DNA from: Corynebacterium sputi DSM 45148
GTDB lineage: Bacteria > Actinomycetota > Actinomycetes > Mycobacteriales > Mycobacteriaceae
Direction: 5' to 3'
NCBI RefSeq assembly: GCF_000427865.1
Contig: NZ_ATYV01000004.1
Coordinates: 1 to 64,000, forward strand
Length of the DNA: 64,000 nucleotides
Both the position numbers and the translations under genes were made by a program. Of this stretch, positions 51,218-60,096 are shown in pieces. A model generated the notes under the pieces. The model worked only from the letters and a program-made list of their open reading frames with translations. It ran no database searches and was not told where the DNA came from. The first letter of the stretch is position 1; each line of letters opens with the position of its first letter.

Positions 51218-51235
51218 GGCACAACATGTTGTGCC
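51218..51235. promoter_or_regulatory. NrdR box 1 (perfect palindrome)
   Basis: GGCACAACATGTTGTGCC is a perfect 18-bp palindrome with the NrdR-type core ACA-ACATGT-TGT. It lies 112 bp upstream of nrdH and probably overlaps the promoter. NrdR is the ATP-cone repressor of ribonucleotide reductase genes. Confidence 0.7.
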
Positions 51236-51271
51236 GATTCCATCAAACAGCCAAGTAAACGACACCACTGT

Positions 51272-51285
51272 CACTACATGTTGCG
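51272..51285. promoter_or_regulatory. NrdR box 2 (imperfect)
   Basis: CACTACATGTTGCG shares the TACATGTTG core with box 1. The two centres are 52 bp apart, about five helical turns, so NrdR oligomers could bind both on one face of the helix. Confidence 0.6.
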
Positions 51286-51482
51286 CCTCCACCAGAGCCC
51301 TCCGGCTGACATCCTTGTAATTTCCCCCGAAATTCCTCGGAAGCCCGTTCAGGAATCACCCGTCGACTCGGACACCCGAGCGCTTCCACCGTTAGCCCAA
51401 AGGCCAACTAGCTCAACAGATCCCAGCGCCCATCACGCTTCGGACCCACCCCACATACCGACTTGAGTCGTGAAATGAGAAA

Positions 51483-51520
51483 AGGCCGCACCCCCGGATT
51501 TTCACCCGGTGGTGCGGCCT
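51483..51520 (-). terminator. Rho-independent terminator of rpmJ
   Basis: AGGCCGCACC and GGTGCGGCCT form a ten-pair stem. On the minus strand it is followed by TTTTC. It lies 27 bp past the rpmJ stop. Confidence 0.75.
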
Positions 51521-51547
51521 CCGCCCCCTCTTAGGGGAGCTCCACGA

Positions 51548-51670
51548 TCAGCCCTGACGAGCCTTGAAACGCGGATCCTTCTTGTTGATCACGTAGACCT
51601 TGCCACGACGACGCACGACCTGGGCGCCCGGCTTGTTCTTCAGCGACCGAAGGGACTTACGGACCTTCAT
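51548..51670 (-). CDS. rpmJ: 50S ribosomal protein L36, zinc-free type (40 aa)
   Basis: The 40-residue basic protein begins [20 protein letters not shown] and ends [10 protein letters not shown], which is ribosomal protein L36. It lacks the CxxC...C-H zinc ligands of the standard form, so it is the cysteine-free paralogue; many actinobacteria also carry a zinc form, and the zinc-free copy is often used under zinc limitation. ATG 51670 follows AAAGGAG. No Zur box was recognised upstream. Confidence 0.95.
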   Translation of the reverse strand: MKVRKSLRSLKNKPGAQVVRRRGKVYVINKKDPRFKARQG

Positions 51671-51812
51671 TCGGGCGCTCCTTTCTGCTCGGCTCGGAGA
51701 GTGGACAGCGGATGCGCCAAACAATATGGCCCGACCGTCCCGCGTGACTCCCGATAGGCGTCACGGCACGAGGGCTGATGTTACCGCAAGTACACTCGGA
51801 AGATCAAAAGCC

Positions 51813-53276
51813 CTATGTCTGGACCCGCTTCTTCTCCATGAGTTTCTGGATCTCAGCGAGCGATCGGCCCGTAGTTTCTGGCACAAATCGCAGCGTGAAC
51901 ACCAGCGCGACCGCTCCGGTGACCGCGAAGAAGACGAAGGACCACGAGCCGCCAACGACATCAACCATCGGAAGAAACGCCTGGGCAACAAACCAGTTAG
52001 CGGTCCACAGGGCGAGGCCGGCAAGCCCCATGCCGGTGCCTCGGACCTGAGCCGGGATGATCTCTGCAATCAGGAGCCATGTCACCACGGATACTGCCGC
52101 CTGCTGGAAGGCGATGAAGAGGGCCATGAGGCCCAGGGCAAACAATGCAGCCGTCGAAGAGCCAGCCGCCAGTGAATAGACAGGAGCGAGGATCAACAGA
52201 CAGGTGGCACATCCAGCCAGTCCGATCAGAAGGAGCCTGCGCCGGCCGACCCGGTCAACGATGAACATTCCCACCGCACACATGACCACGGAGACCACTC
52301 CGATAAGAATCGAGGTGTACACGGAGTTCTGCGTCGACATTCCCACCTGGTTCATCATCGTCGGCGCGAAATACACGATGGCATTGGCGCCGGTGATCTG
52401 CTGAGTAATGCCAATGGCCATCGCGATGATCACGGCCCGACGGATCCACGGGGTCTGAAGGGCCTCCCGCTCCTGCCTACGGACCTCAGCGTTGGAGGAA
52501 CCCTCGGCGATTTGGATGTCGGTAAGCGTCGCATTTGGTCCGCGCATCGAGCGCAGCACCCGGATTGCTTCCTCAGTGCGTCCCCTACGCGCCAAGTACG
52601 CGGGAGTGTCAGGCAGGAACATCAGGCCGATCAGCAAGATAATGCCGGGCACTGCACCGAGGCCCAGCATCCACCGCCAGGATCCGGAGGATGCCAACGC
52701 TGAGTTGGTCAGGAAGGCGACGAGCTGTCCGACCACAATCATCAGTGAATTCAGCGTGACCAGGCGGCCGCGGACGCTTGGCGGCGCCATCTCCGAGATG
52801 TACATCGGCACCACGATCGAGACGGCACCAATGCAAAGTCCAAGGACGGTCCGAGCCATCCCGAGTGACATCACGGAGCCCGCCCAGGCGCACCAGAATG
52901 AACCAAAGATGAAGCCGATGGCTCCCATCCGGATGGTGCTGCGTCGGCCAATGGCATCGGCAACTCGGCCGCCAACAAGGGCGCCGATGGCTGCGCCGAC
53001 CAACAGCATGGCGGTGATGGTGCCCTGCTGGGTCGGGGTCATCGGGAAGTCGCGCTCAATGAAGAGCAACGCCCCGGAGATCACTCCGGTGTCGTAGCCG
53101 AACAACAAGCCGCCGAGCGCCGCCACAGCCGCGACGAATATCAATTTGCGGCTCGACCACTCGGTCGCCGTGGCGGCTCCTGCCCCGGACTTTTCCGGAG
53201 CGTTTCCGTCGCCTGGGTGCGAGGAAAAATCTTCGTTAAACGGTTCTGATGGCGATGTGCTCACCGTGGACATCAT
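51813..53276 (-). CDS. Sugar/inositol-type MFS transporter, SP family (487 aa)
   Basis: A 45-residue hydrophilic start is followed by 12 membrane helices with SP-family signatures: [65 protein letters not shown] and [14 protein letters not shown]. The PETKG variant and QQITGANAI segment resemble myo-inositol and glucose importers of corynebacteria (IolT-like). Two adjacent ATG codons (53276, 53273) can start it. It is divergent from nadE with 24 bp between start codons, so the two promoters must overlap. Substrate is predicted only at family level. Confidence 0.92.
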   Translation of the reverse strand: MMSTVSTSPSEPFNEDFSSHPGDGNAPEKSGAGAATATEWSSRKLIFVAAVAALGGLLFGYDTGVISGALLFIERDFPMTPTQQGTITAMLLVGAAIGALVGGRVADAIGRRSTIRMGAIGFIFGSFWCAWAGSVMSLGMARTVLGLCIGAVSIVVPMYISEMAPPSVRGRLVTLNSLMIVVGQLVAFLTNSALASSGSWRWMLGLGAVPGIILLIGLMFLPDTPAYLARRGRTEEAIRVLRSMRGPNATLTDIQIAEGSSNAEVRRQEREALQTPWIRRAVIIAMAIGITQQITGANAIVYFAPTMMNQVGMSTQNSVYTSILIGVVSVVMCAVGMFIVDRVGRRRLLLIGLAGCATCLLILAPVYSLAAGSSTAALFALGLMALFIAFQQAAVSVVTWLLIAEIIPAQVRGTGMGLAGLALWTANWFVAQAFLPMVDVVGGSWSFVFFAVTGAVALVFTLRFVPETTGRSLAEIQKLMEKKRVQT

Positions 53277-53288
53277 GCCAGTCGTCCG

Positions 53289-53294
53289 TACGAT
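53289..53294 (+). promoter_or_regulatory. -10 box of a leaderless promoter (nadE)
   Basis: TACGAT is followed by 6 nt (TGCAGC) and ATG 53301; the gap to the divergent transporter gene leaves no room for a leader. Confidence 0.55.
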
Positions 53295-53300
53295 TGCAGC

Positions 53301-54140
53301 ATGTCAGCCTTACAGCAGCAGATCATCACCGAACTCAACGTCAAACCAACCGTTGATCCGGCCCAGGAAGTGGAGACTCGCGTCGCGTTTCTCTGTGACT
53401 ACCTGCGCGCTACCGGGGCAAAGGGGTTTGTGCTGGGCATCTCCGGGGGACAGGACTCAACTCTGGCCGGCACGCTGTGTCAGCGTGCCGTAGAAAAGCT
53501 GCGTTCCGACGGTCACGACGCCACATTCACCGCCGTCCGCCTCCCTTACCGAATCCAGGCCGATGAGGATGACGCCCAGAAGGCGCTGACGTTTATCAAT
53601 GCCGATGAACTGGTGACGGTGGATATCGCGCCCGGTACGGATGCGGTGTCGGAGTCGGTGGCAGGAGCCGTCGGGAAGCAATCTTTGGGCGATTTCAATA
53701 AGGGAAACGTGAAGGCGCGCATGCGGATGATCGCGCAATACGCGATCGCCGGGGAGCGCGGTCGGCTGGTTGTCGGCACCGATCATGCGGCTGAAGCGGT
53801 GACCGGTTTCTACACCAAGTTCGGTGATGGCGCGGCAGATCTGCTGCCCCTGGAGGGCCTGAGTAAACGTCAGGGTGCGAGTTTGCTGGAGTATCTCGGC
53901 GCGCCCAAGGAGACCTGGCTGAAGGTGCCTACCGCAGACCTGGAGGAAGACCGCCCCGCGCTTCCCGACGAAGAGGCACTCGGCGTCACCTACACCGCCA
54001 TCGATACCTATTTGGAGGGTGGGACCGTCGATACGAAGGACGCTGAGCGGATTGAGCATCTCTTCACGATCACTCGGCACAAGCGGACCACTCCCCCGGG
54101 CCCGTCGGCGACGTGGTGGCACGAAAAGCCGGGTGAATAA
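53301..54140 (+). CDS. nadE: Ammonia-dependent NAD synthetase (279 aa)
   Basis: NadE amidates nicotinate adenine dinucleotide to NAD. The ATP-pyrophosphatase loop [43 protein letters not shown] and [20 protein letters not shown] are family motifs. Without a glutaminase domain it should use free ammonia. ATG 53301 is preceded 6 nt away by a -10 hexamer and no ribosome site, consistent with a leaderless message. It is the last step of the pathway that pncB (24.2 kb) begins. Confidence 0.96.
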   Translation: MSALQQQIITELNVKPTVDPAQEVETRVAFLCDYLRATGAKGFVLGISGGQDSTLAGTLCQRAVEKLRSDGHDATFTAVRLPYRIQADEDDAQKALTFINADELVTVDIAPGTDAVSESVAGAVGKQSLGDFNKGNVKARMRMIAQYAIAGERGRLVVGTDHAAEAVTGFYTKFGDGAADLLPLEGLSKRQGASLLEYLGAPKETWLKVPTADLEEDRPALPDEEALGVTYTAIDTYLEGGTVDTKDAERIEHLFTITRHKRTTPPGPSATWWHEKPGE

Positions 54141-54160
54141 GAGGTTCTAAAGCACTAAAA

Positions 54161-54184
54161 GGGTGGACCCAATCGGGTCCACCC
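54161..54184. terminator. Bidirectional terminator between nadE and tetR
   Basis: GGGTGGACCC and GGGTCCACCC form a perfect ten-pair stem with an AATC loop. On the minus strand it is followed by TTTT, so it best serves tetR, but it is also 20 bp after nadE. Confidence 0.8.
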
Positions 54185-54217
54185 TCAACTGTCACAACTG
54201 ACCTGTGACGAAAGCCG

Positions 54218-54862
54218 TTATTCGCCGGCTGAGGCGATCTCCGCGTCAGCGGCGGCCTGGAACGCTGCAGCACCGGCGGCCCAGATACCGTCGACGTCCA
54301 CATCCTTGTCCTGGACCAGCTCAGCGTTGATCAAACCATGCGCGAACGCCCACATCGCCAGGCCAGCAACCGGGTTGTGTGTCACCTGCGTGAACGGCTC
54401 GCGGATGCGCATATCGAGCTCATCGGGGTTCGTGATGTCGACGGCCTTCGAGCGGAAGATCAAGCGGTAGCCATTGCGATCCGCCAGGGCGTACTCGCGG
54501 TACGCAGCCAGGACGGAACGGGCAGTGGGCTCAGCCGCGTACGCCTCATGGAGCGCATCGGCGAGGCTGGTCAGCATCTCATCAAGCAGGAATCGGAACA
54601 GTTCGTCCTTGCCGCTGATGTGCTTGTAGAGGGAGGGAGCTTTCACTCCCAGACGCGCGGCAAGACGACGCATCGACACGGCGTTCCAGCCAGACTCACG
54701 CAGCATGGCACGAGCTTCGTCGAGGATCTTGCGCACGCGAGGTGACTCGGAGCCAGTCGCGGACGACGGCGAAGCGACGGCCTCGGACTCGAAACCGTCC
54801 GCAACGGGAGCCTCGCTTGACTCCGCTTGTGCGGTCAGTCGGGGATCTATGTTGTCAGTCAC
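54218..54862 (-). CDS. TetR-family transcriptional regulator (214 aa)
   Basis: The helix-turn-helix is ILDEARAMLRESGWNAVSMR through LAARLGVKAPSLYKHISGKD (about residues 45-85), after a 40-residue low-complexity leader. The C-terminal domain has a MWAFAHGLINAELVQD segment like the WHG/TetR_C_33 group. TAGGGT lies 6 nt before GTG 54862, suggesting a leaderless start. No adjacent transporter or enzyme gene on its strand is an obvious target, and the upstream region is a long, AT-richer gap. Ligand unknown. Confidence 0.88.
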   Translation of the reverse strand: MTDNIDPRLTAQAESSEAPVADGFESEAVASPSSATGSESPRVRKILDEARAMLRESGWNAVSMRRLAARLGVKAPSLYKHISGKDELFRFLLDEMLTSLADALHEAYAAEPTARSVLAAYREYALADRNGYRLIFRSKAVDITNPDELDMRIREPFTQVTHNPVAGLAMWAFAHGLINAELVQDKDVDVDGIWAAGAAAFQAAADAEIASAGE

Positions 54863-55168
54863 AGGATAACCCTAGCGTGACCGCGACCCTATTTTCTAGT
54901 GGCCTGGGTAACACCATTCTCGAAAAAGGTTATGCCACTGCACTTTCACCAGCTCTAACACTATTCACAGCAAGCCCATCGACATTACCCCATATACCCC
55001 CGTTAATTCTAATTAAGTCCCTCAATGGCCACTGGCAGCGGGGGCGGTGCACACCCGGATCACGTTTGAGACGGCCAACTGACATTGGGCGAATGCAACG
55101 CGTTCCAACCGATTTCGAGACATGCTGCACCTGGCTCAAACCTGCCTCGACGCTTGTTGCGCAGGTCC
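54863..55168. other. Gene-free gap with AT-rich patch
   Basis: These 306 bases are locally poorer in GC than their surroundings, especially around 54930-55020 (runs such as GTTAATTCTAATTAAGT). I see no gene, RNA structure or repeat, apart from the tetR promoter at the left edge. It could be foreign or degenerate DNA. Confidence 0.45.
54869..54874 (-). promoter_or_regulatory. -10 box of a leaderless promoter (tetR at 54862)
   Basis: TAGGGT on the minus strand is followed by 6 nt (TATCCT) and GTG 54862. TATCCT itself is an alternative -10. Confidence 0.45.
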
Positions 55169-55753
55169 TCATTCACGGCGAACTAGATAGCTCAGGTGAA
55201 GCACTCGATTACCCGAAATGACTATGTCGGGATTCTCTAAGAGGTGCTGCATGTCGACCGAACCGAAGTAACGTTTTCCTGACCCAAACACGACCGGCGC
55301 CACGTCCATTCGCACCTCATCTATCAGGCCCGCAGCAAATGCCTGACCACCGACATCACCAGCAGAAAACTCGACGATCCGATCACCTGCAAGCTTTTGG
55401 GCTGTGGACATAGCCGCCTCAATATTGTCGACAAAGCGAAACGGCGCCCCGGAATCCCAACCGTTCGGTGCAGGCCGATGCGTCACAACGACCACGTGAT
55501 CCACACCGCCTGGCGGGATACCGCCCCATCCTTCGGTGAGGTCGAAGACATGGCGGCCGACGATCGTCACCCCAACTTGATCCCAATACGGCCGGATATG
55601 CTCGTAGGACACCTGACTCACTTTGAGAATGCCGCTGTCATCCAGGGGCACATCACCACTGACTAACCATTCAAACAATGGCCCGGGATCATCCTTGTCA
55701 TCGGCAATAAAGCCATCCACTGACGCGGACGCATTCATGACTACTTTCCCCAT
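55169..55753 (-). CDS. Dihydrofolate reductase/RibD-like family protein (194 aa)
   Basis: The sequence follows the RibD C-terminal/DHFR-like fold: MNASASVDGFIADDKDD at the start, TIVGRHVFDLTEGWGG, a nucleotide-binding FSAGDVGGQAFAAGLIDEVRMD, and APVVFGSGKRYFG. Such small reductases probably use NADPH, but real substrates are rarely known. ATG 55753 follows GAGGAGG at 5-6 nt, so the 15-residue extension to 55798 is dropped. It is not part of a riboflavin cluster here. Confidence 0.9.
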   Translation of the reverse strand: MGKVVMNASASVDGFIADDKDDPGPLFEWLVSGDVPLDDSGILKVSQVSYEHIRPYWDQVGVTIVGRHVFDLTEGWGGIPPGGVDHVVVVTHRPAPNGWDSGAPFRFVDNIEAAMSTAQKLAGDRIVEFSAGDVGGQAFAAGLIDEVRMDVAPVVFGSGKRYFGSVDMQHLLENPDIVISGNRVLHLSYLVRRE

Positions 55754-55832
55754 GTGATCCTCCTCTGGTGTGAGTCCCAAGACTAATGAGGAAGGCACCG
55801 GCCCCCTAGGGAACGGTCTGCCTGAGGCGCTG

Positions 55833-56019
55833 TCAGGCTTCGACGCGCTGCGTCGCGATGAGCCGGCTGAGCGCAGATAATTTGTCGTAGATGTGCTTCT
55901 GCCACCAGCAGCCCCAACGGGCTGCAGCGTCCGGATCCCAACCTAGCTAGCTCCTCGCCTAACGTAAGAGCCCAGAAGAAGGCCAACGATGTCCACGCAG
56001 TGGCGTCAAGGATGTCCAC
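55833..56019 (-). pseudogene. Possible frameshifted small gene remnant
   Basis: The minus strand reads GTG DILDATAWTSLAFFWALTLGEEL in one frame, then WDPDAAARWGCWWQKHIYDK and LSALSRLIATQRVEA-stop in another. The frames meet at GAGCTAGCTAGG, where removing one GCTA unit would join them as GEEL-GWDPDAAARWG. This suggests a 4-bp duplication. I do not recognise the family, and the argument rests on amino-acid composition alone. Confidence 0.35.
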
Positions 56020-56101
56020 TGACGGTTACCGCATCGTTCATCTGGGCAGACATAGAGCCTTGACGCCCACAAAGTCCGACAAAGCCCGTCAAAACGAGAA
56101 A

Positions 56102-56136
56102 GAAGGGGCACCCTCCGAATCGGAAGATGCCCCTTC
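56102..56136 (-). terminator. Terminator downstream of the tRNA-Ala pair
   Basis: GAAGGGGCA pairs with TGCCCCTTC around an inner TCCGA/TCGGA element; on the minus strand it is followed by TTTCTC. Confidence 0.75.
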
Positions 56137-56141
56137 AAAAG

Positions 56142-56214
56142 TGGAGCTAACGGGATTCGAACCCGTGACCCCCACACTGCCAGTGTGGTGCGCTACCAGC
56201 TGCGCCATAGCCCC
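56142..56214 (-). tRNA. tRNA-Ala (anticodon GGC), copy 1
   Basis: The minus strand folds with acceptor GGGGCTA/TAGCTCC, D arm GCGCAGCTGGTAGCGC, anticodon stem CCACA/TGTGG around loop CTGGCAG (anticodon GGC) and T loop TTCGAAT. CCA is not encoded. Confidence 0.95.
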
Positions 56215-56272
56215 GTGAGGTATGAAATTGAGGTACCTAATCAGCACTCCAAAAAGGGAATGCGACAAGGAG

Positions 56273-56345
56273 TGGAGCTAACGGGATTCGAACCCGTGAC
56301 CCCCACACTGCCAGTGTGGTGCGCTACCAGCTGCGCCATAGCCCC
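56273..56345 (-). tRNA. tRNA-Ala (anticodon GGC), copy 2
   Basis: All 73 bases match the copy at 56142-56214, 58 bp away on the same strand. The two are probably made from one transcript ending at the hairpin at 56102. CCA is not encoded. Confidence 0.95.
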
Positions 56346-56522
56346 TCAAAAGACAAGCCCTAAGGCTCTCCTTCGACTTCAATGAACCTACACGCTACGG
56401 CGGAGGTTCCCCAAATCACCAGGTACCTGTCTCTGGACCCCAGTCCGGTGCCCACTTTGGAGCCACTTCTGCACCACTATTGGCGCTTCCCTCGAAGCTC
56501 CAAAAGGGGCAACCAACGAGAA

Positions 56523-56557
56523 CGGCCCCACCCTTCCAGGTGGAAGGAGCGGGGCCG
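56523..56557 (-). terminator. Hairpin terminator after the DsbA-like gene
   Basis: CGGCCCC and GGGGCCG enclose an inner TTCC/GGAA stem. It lies 24 bp after the stop, with a short TTCTC tract on the minus strand. Confidence 0.65.
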
Positions 56558-56580
56558 AATCAGTTCACGAACCGCGTGGG

Positions 56581-57399
56581 CTAGTTTTCGGAGTTCTCCG
56601 CGTCTTCAGACTGTGCGTCCTCCGGCTCAGACTCAGTCTGGTCTGCGTCAGCGGAATCGGCACCTGCATCAGACTGACCGACCTCGAGAGCAACCATGAC
56701 CCAGGAGCCGAGGTTGCTGCCGATGACATCCATCAGGCTCTGGCCGTCGACGGAGAGTGCCGGGGTGGCAACCTGGCCGTCGTTAAGCGCGCGAATTCCA
56801 TCTTCGTTCACGGCTGCAGCAGCCTTGGTGTCCTCCAGGTCCAGGCCGTCGCGGACCTGGTCAACGATGGAGGAATCTGCACCCATGACCTCGAGGCGAT
56901 CTGCCATGTCATTCCAGTCCCAGCGCATTGCGTTGGTCTGGTCTTCCATCAGCAGGGTGTGGAAGTTCCAGAAGACGTTGGCGTCACCGTTCTCGGCGAG
57001 CAAGCGCAGGATCGCGGTTGCCTGGGTCGAGTGTCCGTCCGCGCCCTGGTCGAGGAATACGACCGGGCGGAACTCGATGATCAGGTCGCCACCTTCAAGC
57101 GCCGCGACCTGGTCAGAGTGGCTCTGGGTTGCCATGTCCGCACAGACGTGGCAGGAGACGTCTTCGTACAGGACTGCGGTCACCGCATCGTCGCCAGCGT
57201 TCGGCGACTGCAAGGTGATGGCGTCACCGTCGAGGGAGACGGTCAAGTCGACCTCTTCATCGGGAAGGCCTTCGATCGGCTGGTTGCGGCCGATGTACAG
57301 CATCACGCCTACAACCAGGACGACGATGGCAATCAACGCACCGACGCCGATGAGGAAGCCCTTGTTTGACTCATTTGGATTCTTGATCTTCGCGCTCAC
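56581..57399 (-). CDS. Membrane-anchored DsbA/thioredoxin-fold protein (272 aa)
   Basis: A single membrane helix (FLIGVGALIAIVVLVVGVML, about 15-34) anchors an extracellular domain with the active-site motif CHVC (about residues 83-86) in a DsbA-like fold (Thioredoxin_4), and with the cis-Pro loop ATPAL near 212. It should oxidise or isomerise disulfides in exported proteins. The last 35 residues are very acidic (Asp, Glu, Ser, Ala). GTG 57399 is supported by TACCGT 7 nt upstream and no ribosome site. The usual partner VKOR is not nearby. Confidence 0.9.
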   Translation of the reverse strand: MSAKIKNPNESNKGFLIGVGALIAIVVLVVGVMLYIGRNQPIEGLPDEEVDLTVSLDGDAITLQSPNAGDDAVTAVLYEDVSCHVCADMATQSHSDQVAALEGGDLIIEFRPVVFLDQGADGHSTQATAILRLLAENGDANVFWNFHTLLMEDQTNAMRWDWNDMADRLEVMGADSSIVDQVRDGLDLEDTKAAAAVNEDGIRALNDGQVATPALSVDGQSLMDVIGSNLGSWVMVALEVGQSDAGADSADADQTESEPEDAQSEDAENSEN

Positions 57400-57406
57400 G
57401 GGTTAC

Positions 57407-57412
57407 ACGGTA
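57407..57412 (-). promoter_or_regulatory. -10 box of a leaderless promoter (DsbA-like gene)
   Basis: TACCGT on the minus strand is followed by 7 nt (GTAACCC) and GTG 57399. Confidence 0.5.
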
Positions 57413-57559
57413 GCCCCTAACCCTGAGCAGCGGGTAACACACGCCCGAGCATCAGTTCATGTTGGTGCCCCACAGCAGTTCAACGACCCCACCCCAGAGC
57501 ATGGGTGCCGACATCTATCAAATGGAGGTCACCGAGCCTGGCGCGGAGAACGCTGCAGG

Positions 57560-59227
57560 TTAAGCCCCGATCACCTCGTCGACGATGACCTTCGCTTCGC
57601 GCTGGACCGTCTCCACGTGGTCCTGCCCGAGGAAGGATTCGGCGTAGATCTTGTACTTGTCTTCGGTGCCGGACGGGCGAATCGCACACCAGGCGTTATC
57701 GGTAACGAGCTTCAGCCCGCCGATGGCTGCATCATTGCCCGGCGCGCGGGTCAGCTTCGCGGTAATGGCCTCCCCTGCCAGTGAATCGACCTTCACCTGC
57801 TCCGGGGACAGCGCCTTGAGCACAGCGCGCTGTTCGCGGTTCGCCTCCGCGTCAGTCCGTGAGTAGTACGGAGTGCCGAATCGGTCGGTCAGTTCGGCAT
57901 AGCGCTGCGAGGGGGTCTTACCGCTAGTGGCGAGGATCTCTGCGGCGAGCAGGTCCATGATGATGCCGTCCTTGTCGGTGGACCACACTGTGCCGTCTTT
58001 ACGTAGGAAGGAGGCACCAGCGGATTCTTCGCCGCCGAAGCCGAGGGATCCGTCGAAAAGCCCATCGACGAACCACTTGAAGCCGACGGGCACCTCCACG
58101 AGGCGTCGACCAAGGTCACCAACAACTCGGTCGATCATCGACGAGGACACCAAAGTCTTGCCCACCCCGGTGTCCTGCGCCCAACCCGGACGGTTGCTGA
58201 ACAGGTGCTCGATCGCCACTGCCAAGTAGTGGTTCGCGTTCATCAGCCCGTGGTCGGGGGTGACGATGCCGTGGCGGTCAGCGTCGGCATCGTTGCCGGT
58301 CGCGATGTCGTACATATCGCGCTGCTGCACCAGAGACGCCATCGAATTCGCCGAGGAGCAATCCATACGGATGCGTCCATCGGTGTCGAGGGTCATGAAA
58401 CGCCAGGTGGCGTCGACAAGCGGGTTCACAACCGTCAGATCTAGGTTGTGCGCGTCCGAGATCGCCCCCCAGTAATCGACCGACGCTCCACCCATCGGGT
58501 CTGCGCCGATCCGCACTCCTGCGGAGCGGATCGCGTCAAGGTCCACCACGTTCGGCAGGTCAGCGACGTAGTTGCCCATGTAGTCATGCTTTACGACGCC
58601 CCCTTCTCCCCCTCCCGTCACACTCCCAACGGAGTTCCTCTCCACACCAGCGAGTCCGTCCGCGATGTACGCATTGGCTCGTTCTGCAATCCAGTCGGTG
58701 GCGCCGGCGTCCGCCGGGCCGCCATTGGGCGGGTTGTACTTGAAGCCGCCGTCACGGGGCGGGTTATGAGACGGGGTGATGACGAGGCCGTCGGCACGCG
58801 ATTTATCGCCGCCAGTAGGACCTCCCGGAAGCTTCGCGTTGTGGGTAAGGATCGCGTGGCTAACTGCGGGGGTTGGGGTGAAGCGGCCGTCGGCGTCAAC
58901 AAGCGCGGTGAGGCCATTACCGGTGAGAACCTCCAGTGCGGAGATCATCGCCGGCTCGGACAGCGCGTGCGGATCACGGCCGACATACACCGGCCCCTCG
59001 ATCCCCTGATTTTTCCGGTAATCAACGATGGCCTGGGTAGTTGCCAGGATGTGGGCCTCATTGAACGAGGTGTCCAGGGAGGAACCACGGTGCCCGGATG
59101 TACCGAACACCACTGCCTGATCAGGGTTCTCCACATCCGGAGTCCGGGTGTAATACGCGGTGACCAGTTCTGCGATGTCGATGAGATCGTCGGGAAGCGC
59201 GGTCTGTCCTGCACGTTCGTGAGCCAT
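57560..59227 (-). CDS. pgm: Phosphoglucomutase, alpha-D-glucose specific (555 aa)
   Basis: Pgm interconverts glucose 1- and 6-phosphate, linking glycolysis with glycogen, trehalose and cell-wall sugars. The phosphoserine loop is [10 protein letters not shown] (about 43-52), the metal loop is [10 protein letters not shown], the sugar-binding loop is GFGGEESAG and the phosphate-binding loop [17 protein letters not shown] 59227 follows GAGGAGG. It is divergent from crcB1 with 92 bp between. Confidence 0.96.
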   Translation of the reverse strand: MAHERAGQTALPDDLIDIAELVTAYYTRTPDVENPDQAVVFGTSGHRGSSLDTSFNEAHILATTQAIVDYRKNQGIEGPVYVGRDPHALSEPAMISALEVLTGNGLTALVDADGRFTPTPAVSHAILTHNAKLPGGPTGGDKSRADGLVITPSHNPPRDGGFKYNPPNGGPADAGATDWIAERANAYIADGLAGVERNSVGSVTGGGEGGVVKHDYMGNYVADLPNVVDLDAIRSAGVRIGADPMGGASVDYWGAISDAHNLDLTVVNPLVDATWRFMTLDTDGRIRMDCSSANSMASLVQQRDMYDIATGNDADADRHGIVTPDHGLMNANHYLAVAIEHLFSNRPGWAQDTGVGKTLVSSSMIDRVVGDLGRRLVEVPVGFKWFVDGLFDGSLGFGGEESAGASFLRKDGTVWSTDKDGIIMDLLAAEILATSGKTPSQRYAELTDRFGTPYYSRTDAEANREQRAVLKALSPEQVKVDSLAGEAITAKLTRAPGNDAAIGGLKLVTDNAWCAIRPSGTEDKYKIYAESFLGQDHVETVQREAKVIVDEVIGA

Positions 59228-59306
59228 GGTTCCTCCTCGTTCAGCCGGGGCCTGTCGCGCCGGCGCCTGCTACCAGTGTTCCCGGATTTGCCCGACCGCG
59301 CAGGGG

Positions 59307-59312
59307 TAGCCT
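59307..59312 (+). promoter_or_regulatory. -10 box of a leaderless promoter (crcB1)
   Basis: TAGCCT is followed by 7 nt (CTTGCCC) and ATG 59320. Confidence 0.45.
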
Positions 59313-59319
59313 CTTGCCC

Positions 59320-59685
59320 ATGAAACGAAGTGGTGCGATCGCGCTGGTCGCCATCGGAGGTGCAGCGGGCACGACCGCACGGTTTCTGCTGACTGAAGGC
59401 CCGTGGGATGCGGTCTGGGCGACCGTCGCCATCAATCTCATTGGCTGCGCATTGATGGGGGTAGCGGCATCGGCGTTAGCGCCCTCCGGTCCTTGGTGGC
59501 CGCTAGTCGGGCCTGGATTCCTCGGCGGTTTCACTACGTTCTCTGCCTTCGAGCTTCATGCCTCCGAGAGCTGGTCGGCGGTCATCGTCACAGTTCTGTT
59601 CGCTCCGTTGGTGTACTGCACGATGAAGGTAGCCACTGACAACACACGTGCTCGATCCGGCCCCTCACCGAAGGTGGCCCCCTGA
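59320..59685 (+). CDS. crcB1: Fluoride exporter CrcB/Fluc, subunit 1 (121 aa)
   Basis: Four membrane helices and the Fluc signatures GGAAGTTARFLL, NLIGCALMG and GGFTTFSAF are present. The last holds the Phe/Thr/Ser residues of the fluoride pore. Fluc channels are antiparallel dimers; when two genes are adjacent they normally form a heterodimer. ATG 59320 is preferred over TTG 59314. The stop overlaps the next gene as TGATG. No fluoride riboswitch was recognised in the 92-bp leader region. Confidence 0.92.
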   Translation: MKRSGAIALVAIGGAAGTTARFLLTEGPWDAVWATVAINLIGCALMGVAASALAPSGPWWPLVGPGFLGGFTTFSAFELHASESWSAVIVTVLFAPLVYCTMKVATDNTRARSGPSPKVAP

Positions 59686-60029
59686 TGTCGTGGTCCCTTG
59701 TTCTCCTCGTTGCCGTGGCCGGTGCGGTCGGCTCGGTGCTGCGGCTTCTGGTCTCCGGGTGGGGTCGTCCTGGAGTTTTCGCGGCCAACACGGTCGCCTG
59801 TCTAGTCGCAGGTCTGGCTACTGGATGGCTTGACTCTGGCTCGGCGCTGACTGTCGTGATCGTGGTCGGTCTGGCGGGCGGTCTATCGACCTGGTCGACG
59901 CTCGCAGCTCAAGTCGGCGAGAGTTGGCTAGACCGCAAATACGGGACAGCACTGGGGTATTTGGGGGCAACACTGCTCGCGGGCGTAACCGCCATCACCG
60001 TGGGATACACAATCGGAACCGTTCTTTAA
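59685..60029 (+). CDS. crcB2: Fluoride exporter CrcB/Fluc, subunit 2 (114 aa)
   Basis: This shorter homologue has four helices, GAVGSVLRLL, ANTVACLVAG and GGLSTWSTL. In the last motif the two Phe residues typical of subunit 1 are Leu and Trp, so its pore side differs, as seen in heterodimeric Fluc pairs. Its ATG overlaps the stop of crcB1, which should give equal amounts of both subunits. Confidence 0.92.
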   Translation: MSWSLVLLVAVAGAVGSVLRLLVSGWGRPGVFAANTVACLVAGLATGWLDSGSALTVVIVVGLAGGLSTWSTLAAQVGESWLDRKYGTALGYLGATLLAGVTAITVGYTIGTVL

Positions 60030-60096
60030 CCTGAATTTTTCGGGTTTCAGTGGGTTTATTCACGGCGAAATCTCAGGAAGACAGTATGGTTCTCTC

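Larger units (their letters stand above)
51107..51482. other. nrdH promoter region
   Basis: The 376 bases between nrdH and the rpmJ terminator carry the nrdHIE promoter and two NrdR-like boxes. Open frames here show no protein character. A TAGCCT hexamer on the minus strand near 51210 directly follows box 1 and may be the -10 element. Confidence 0.55.

Noticed and set aside
59228..59319. Fluoride riboswitch before crcB1
   Set aside because: The gap is only 92 bp, shows no recognisable fluoride riboswitch core, and a -10 box 7 nt before the ATG implies a leaderless message.
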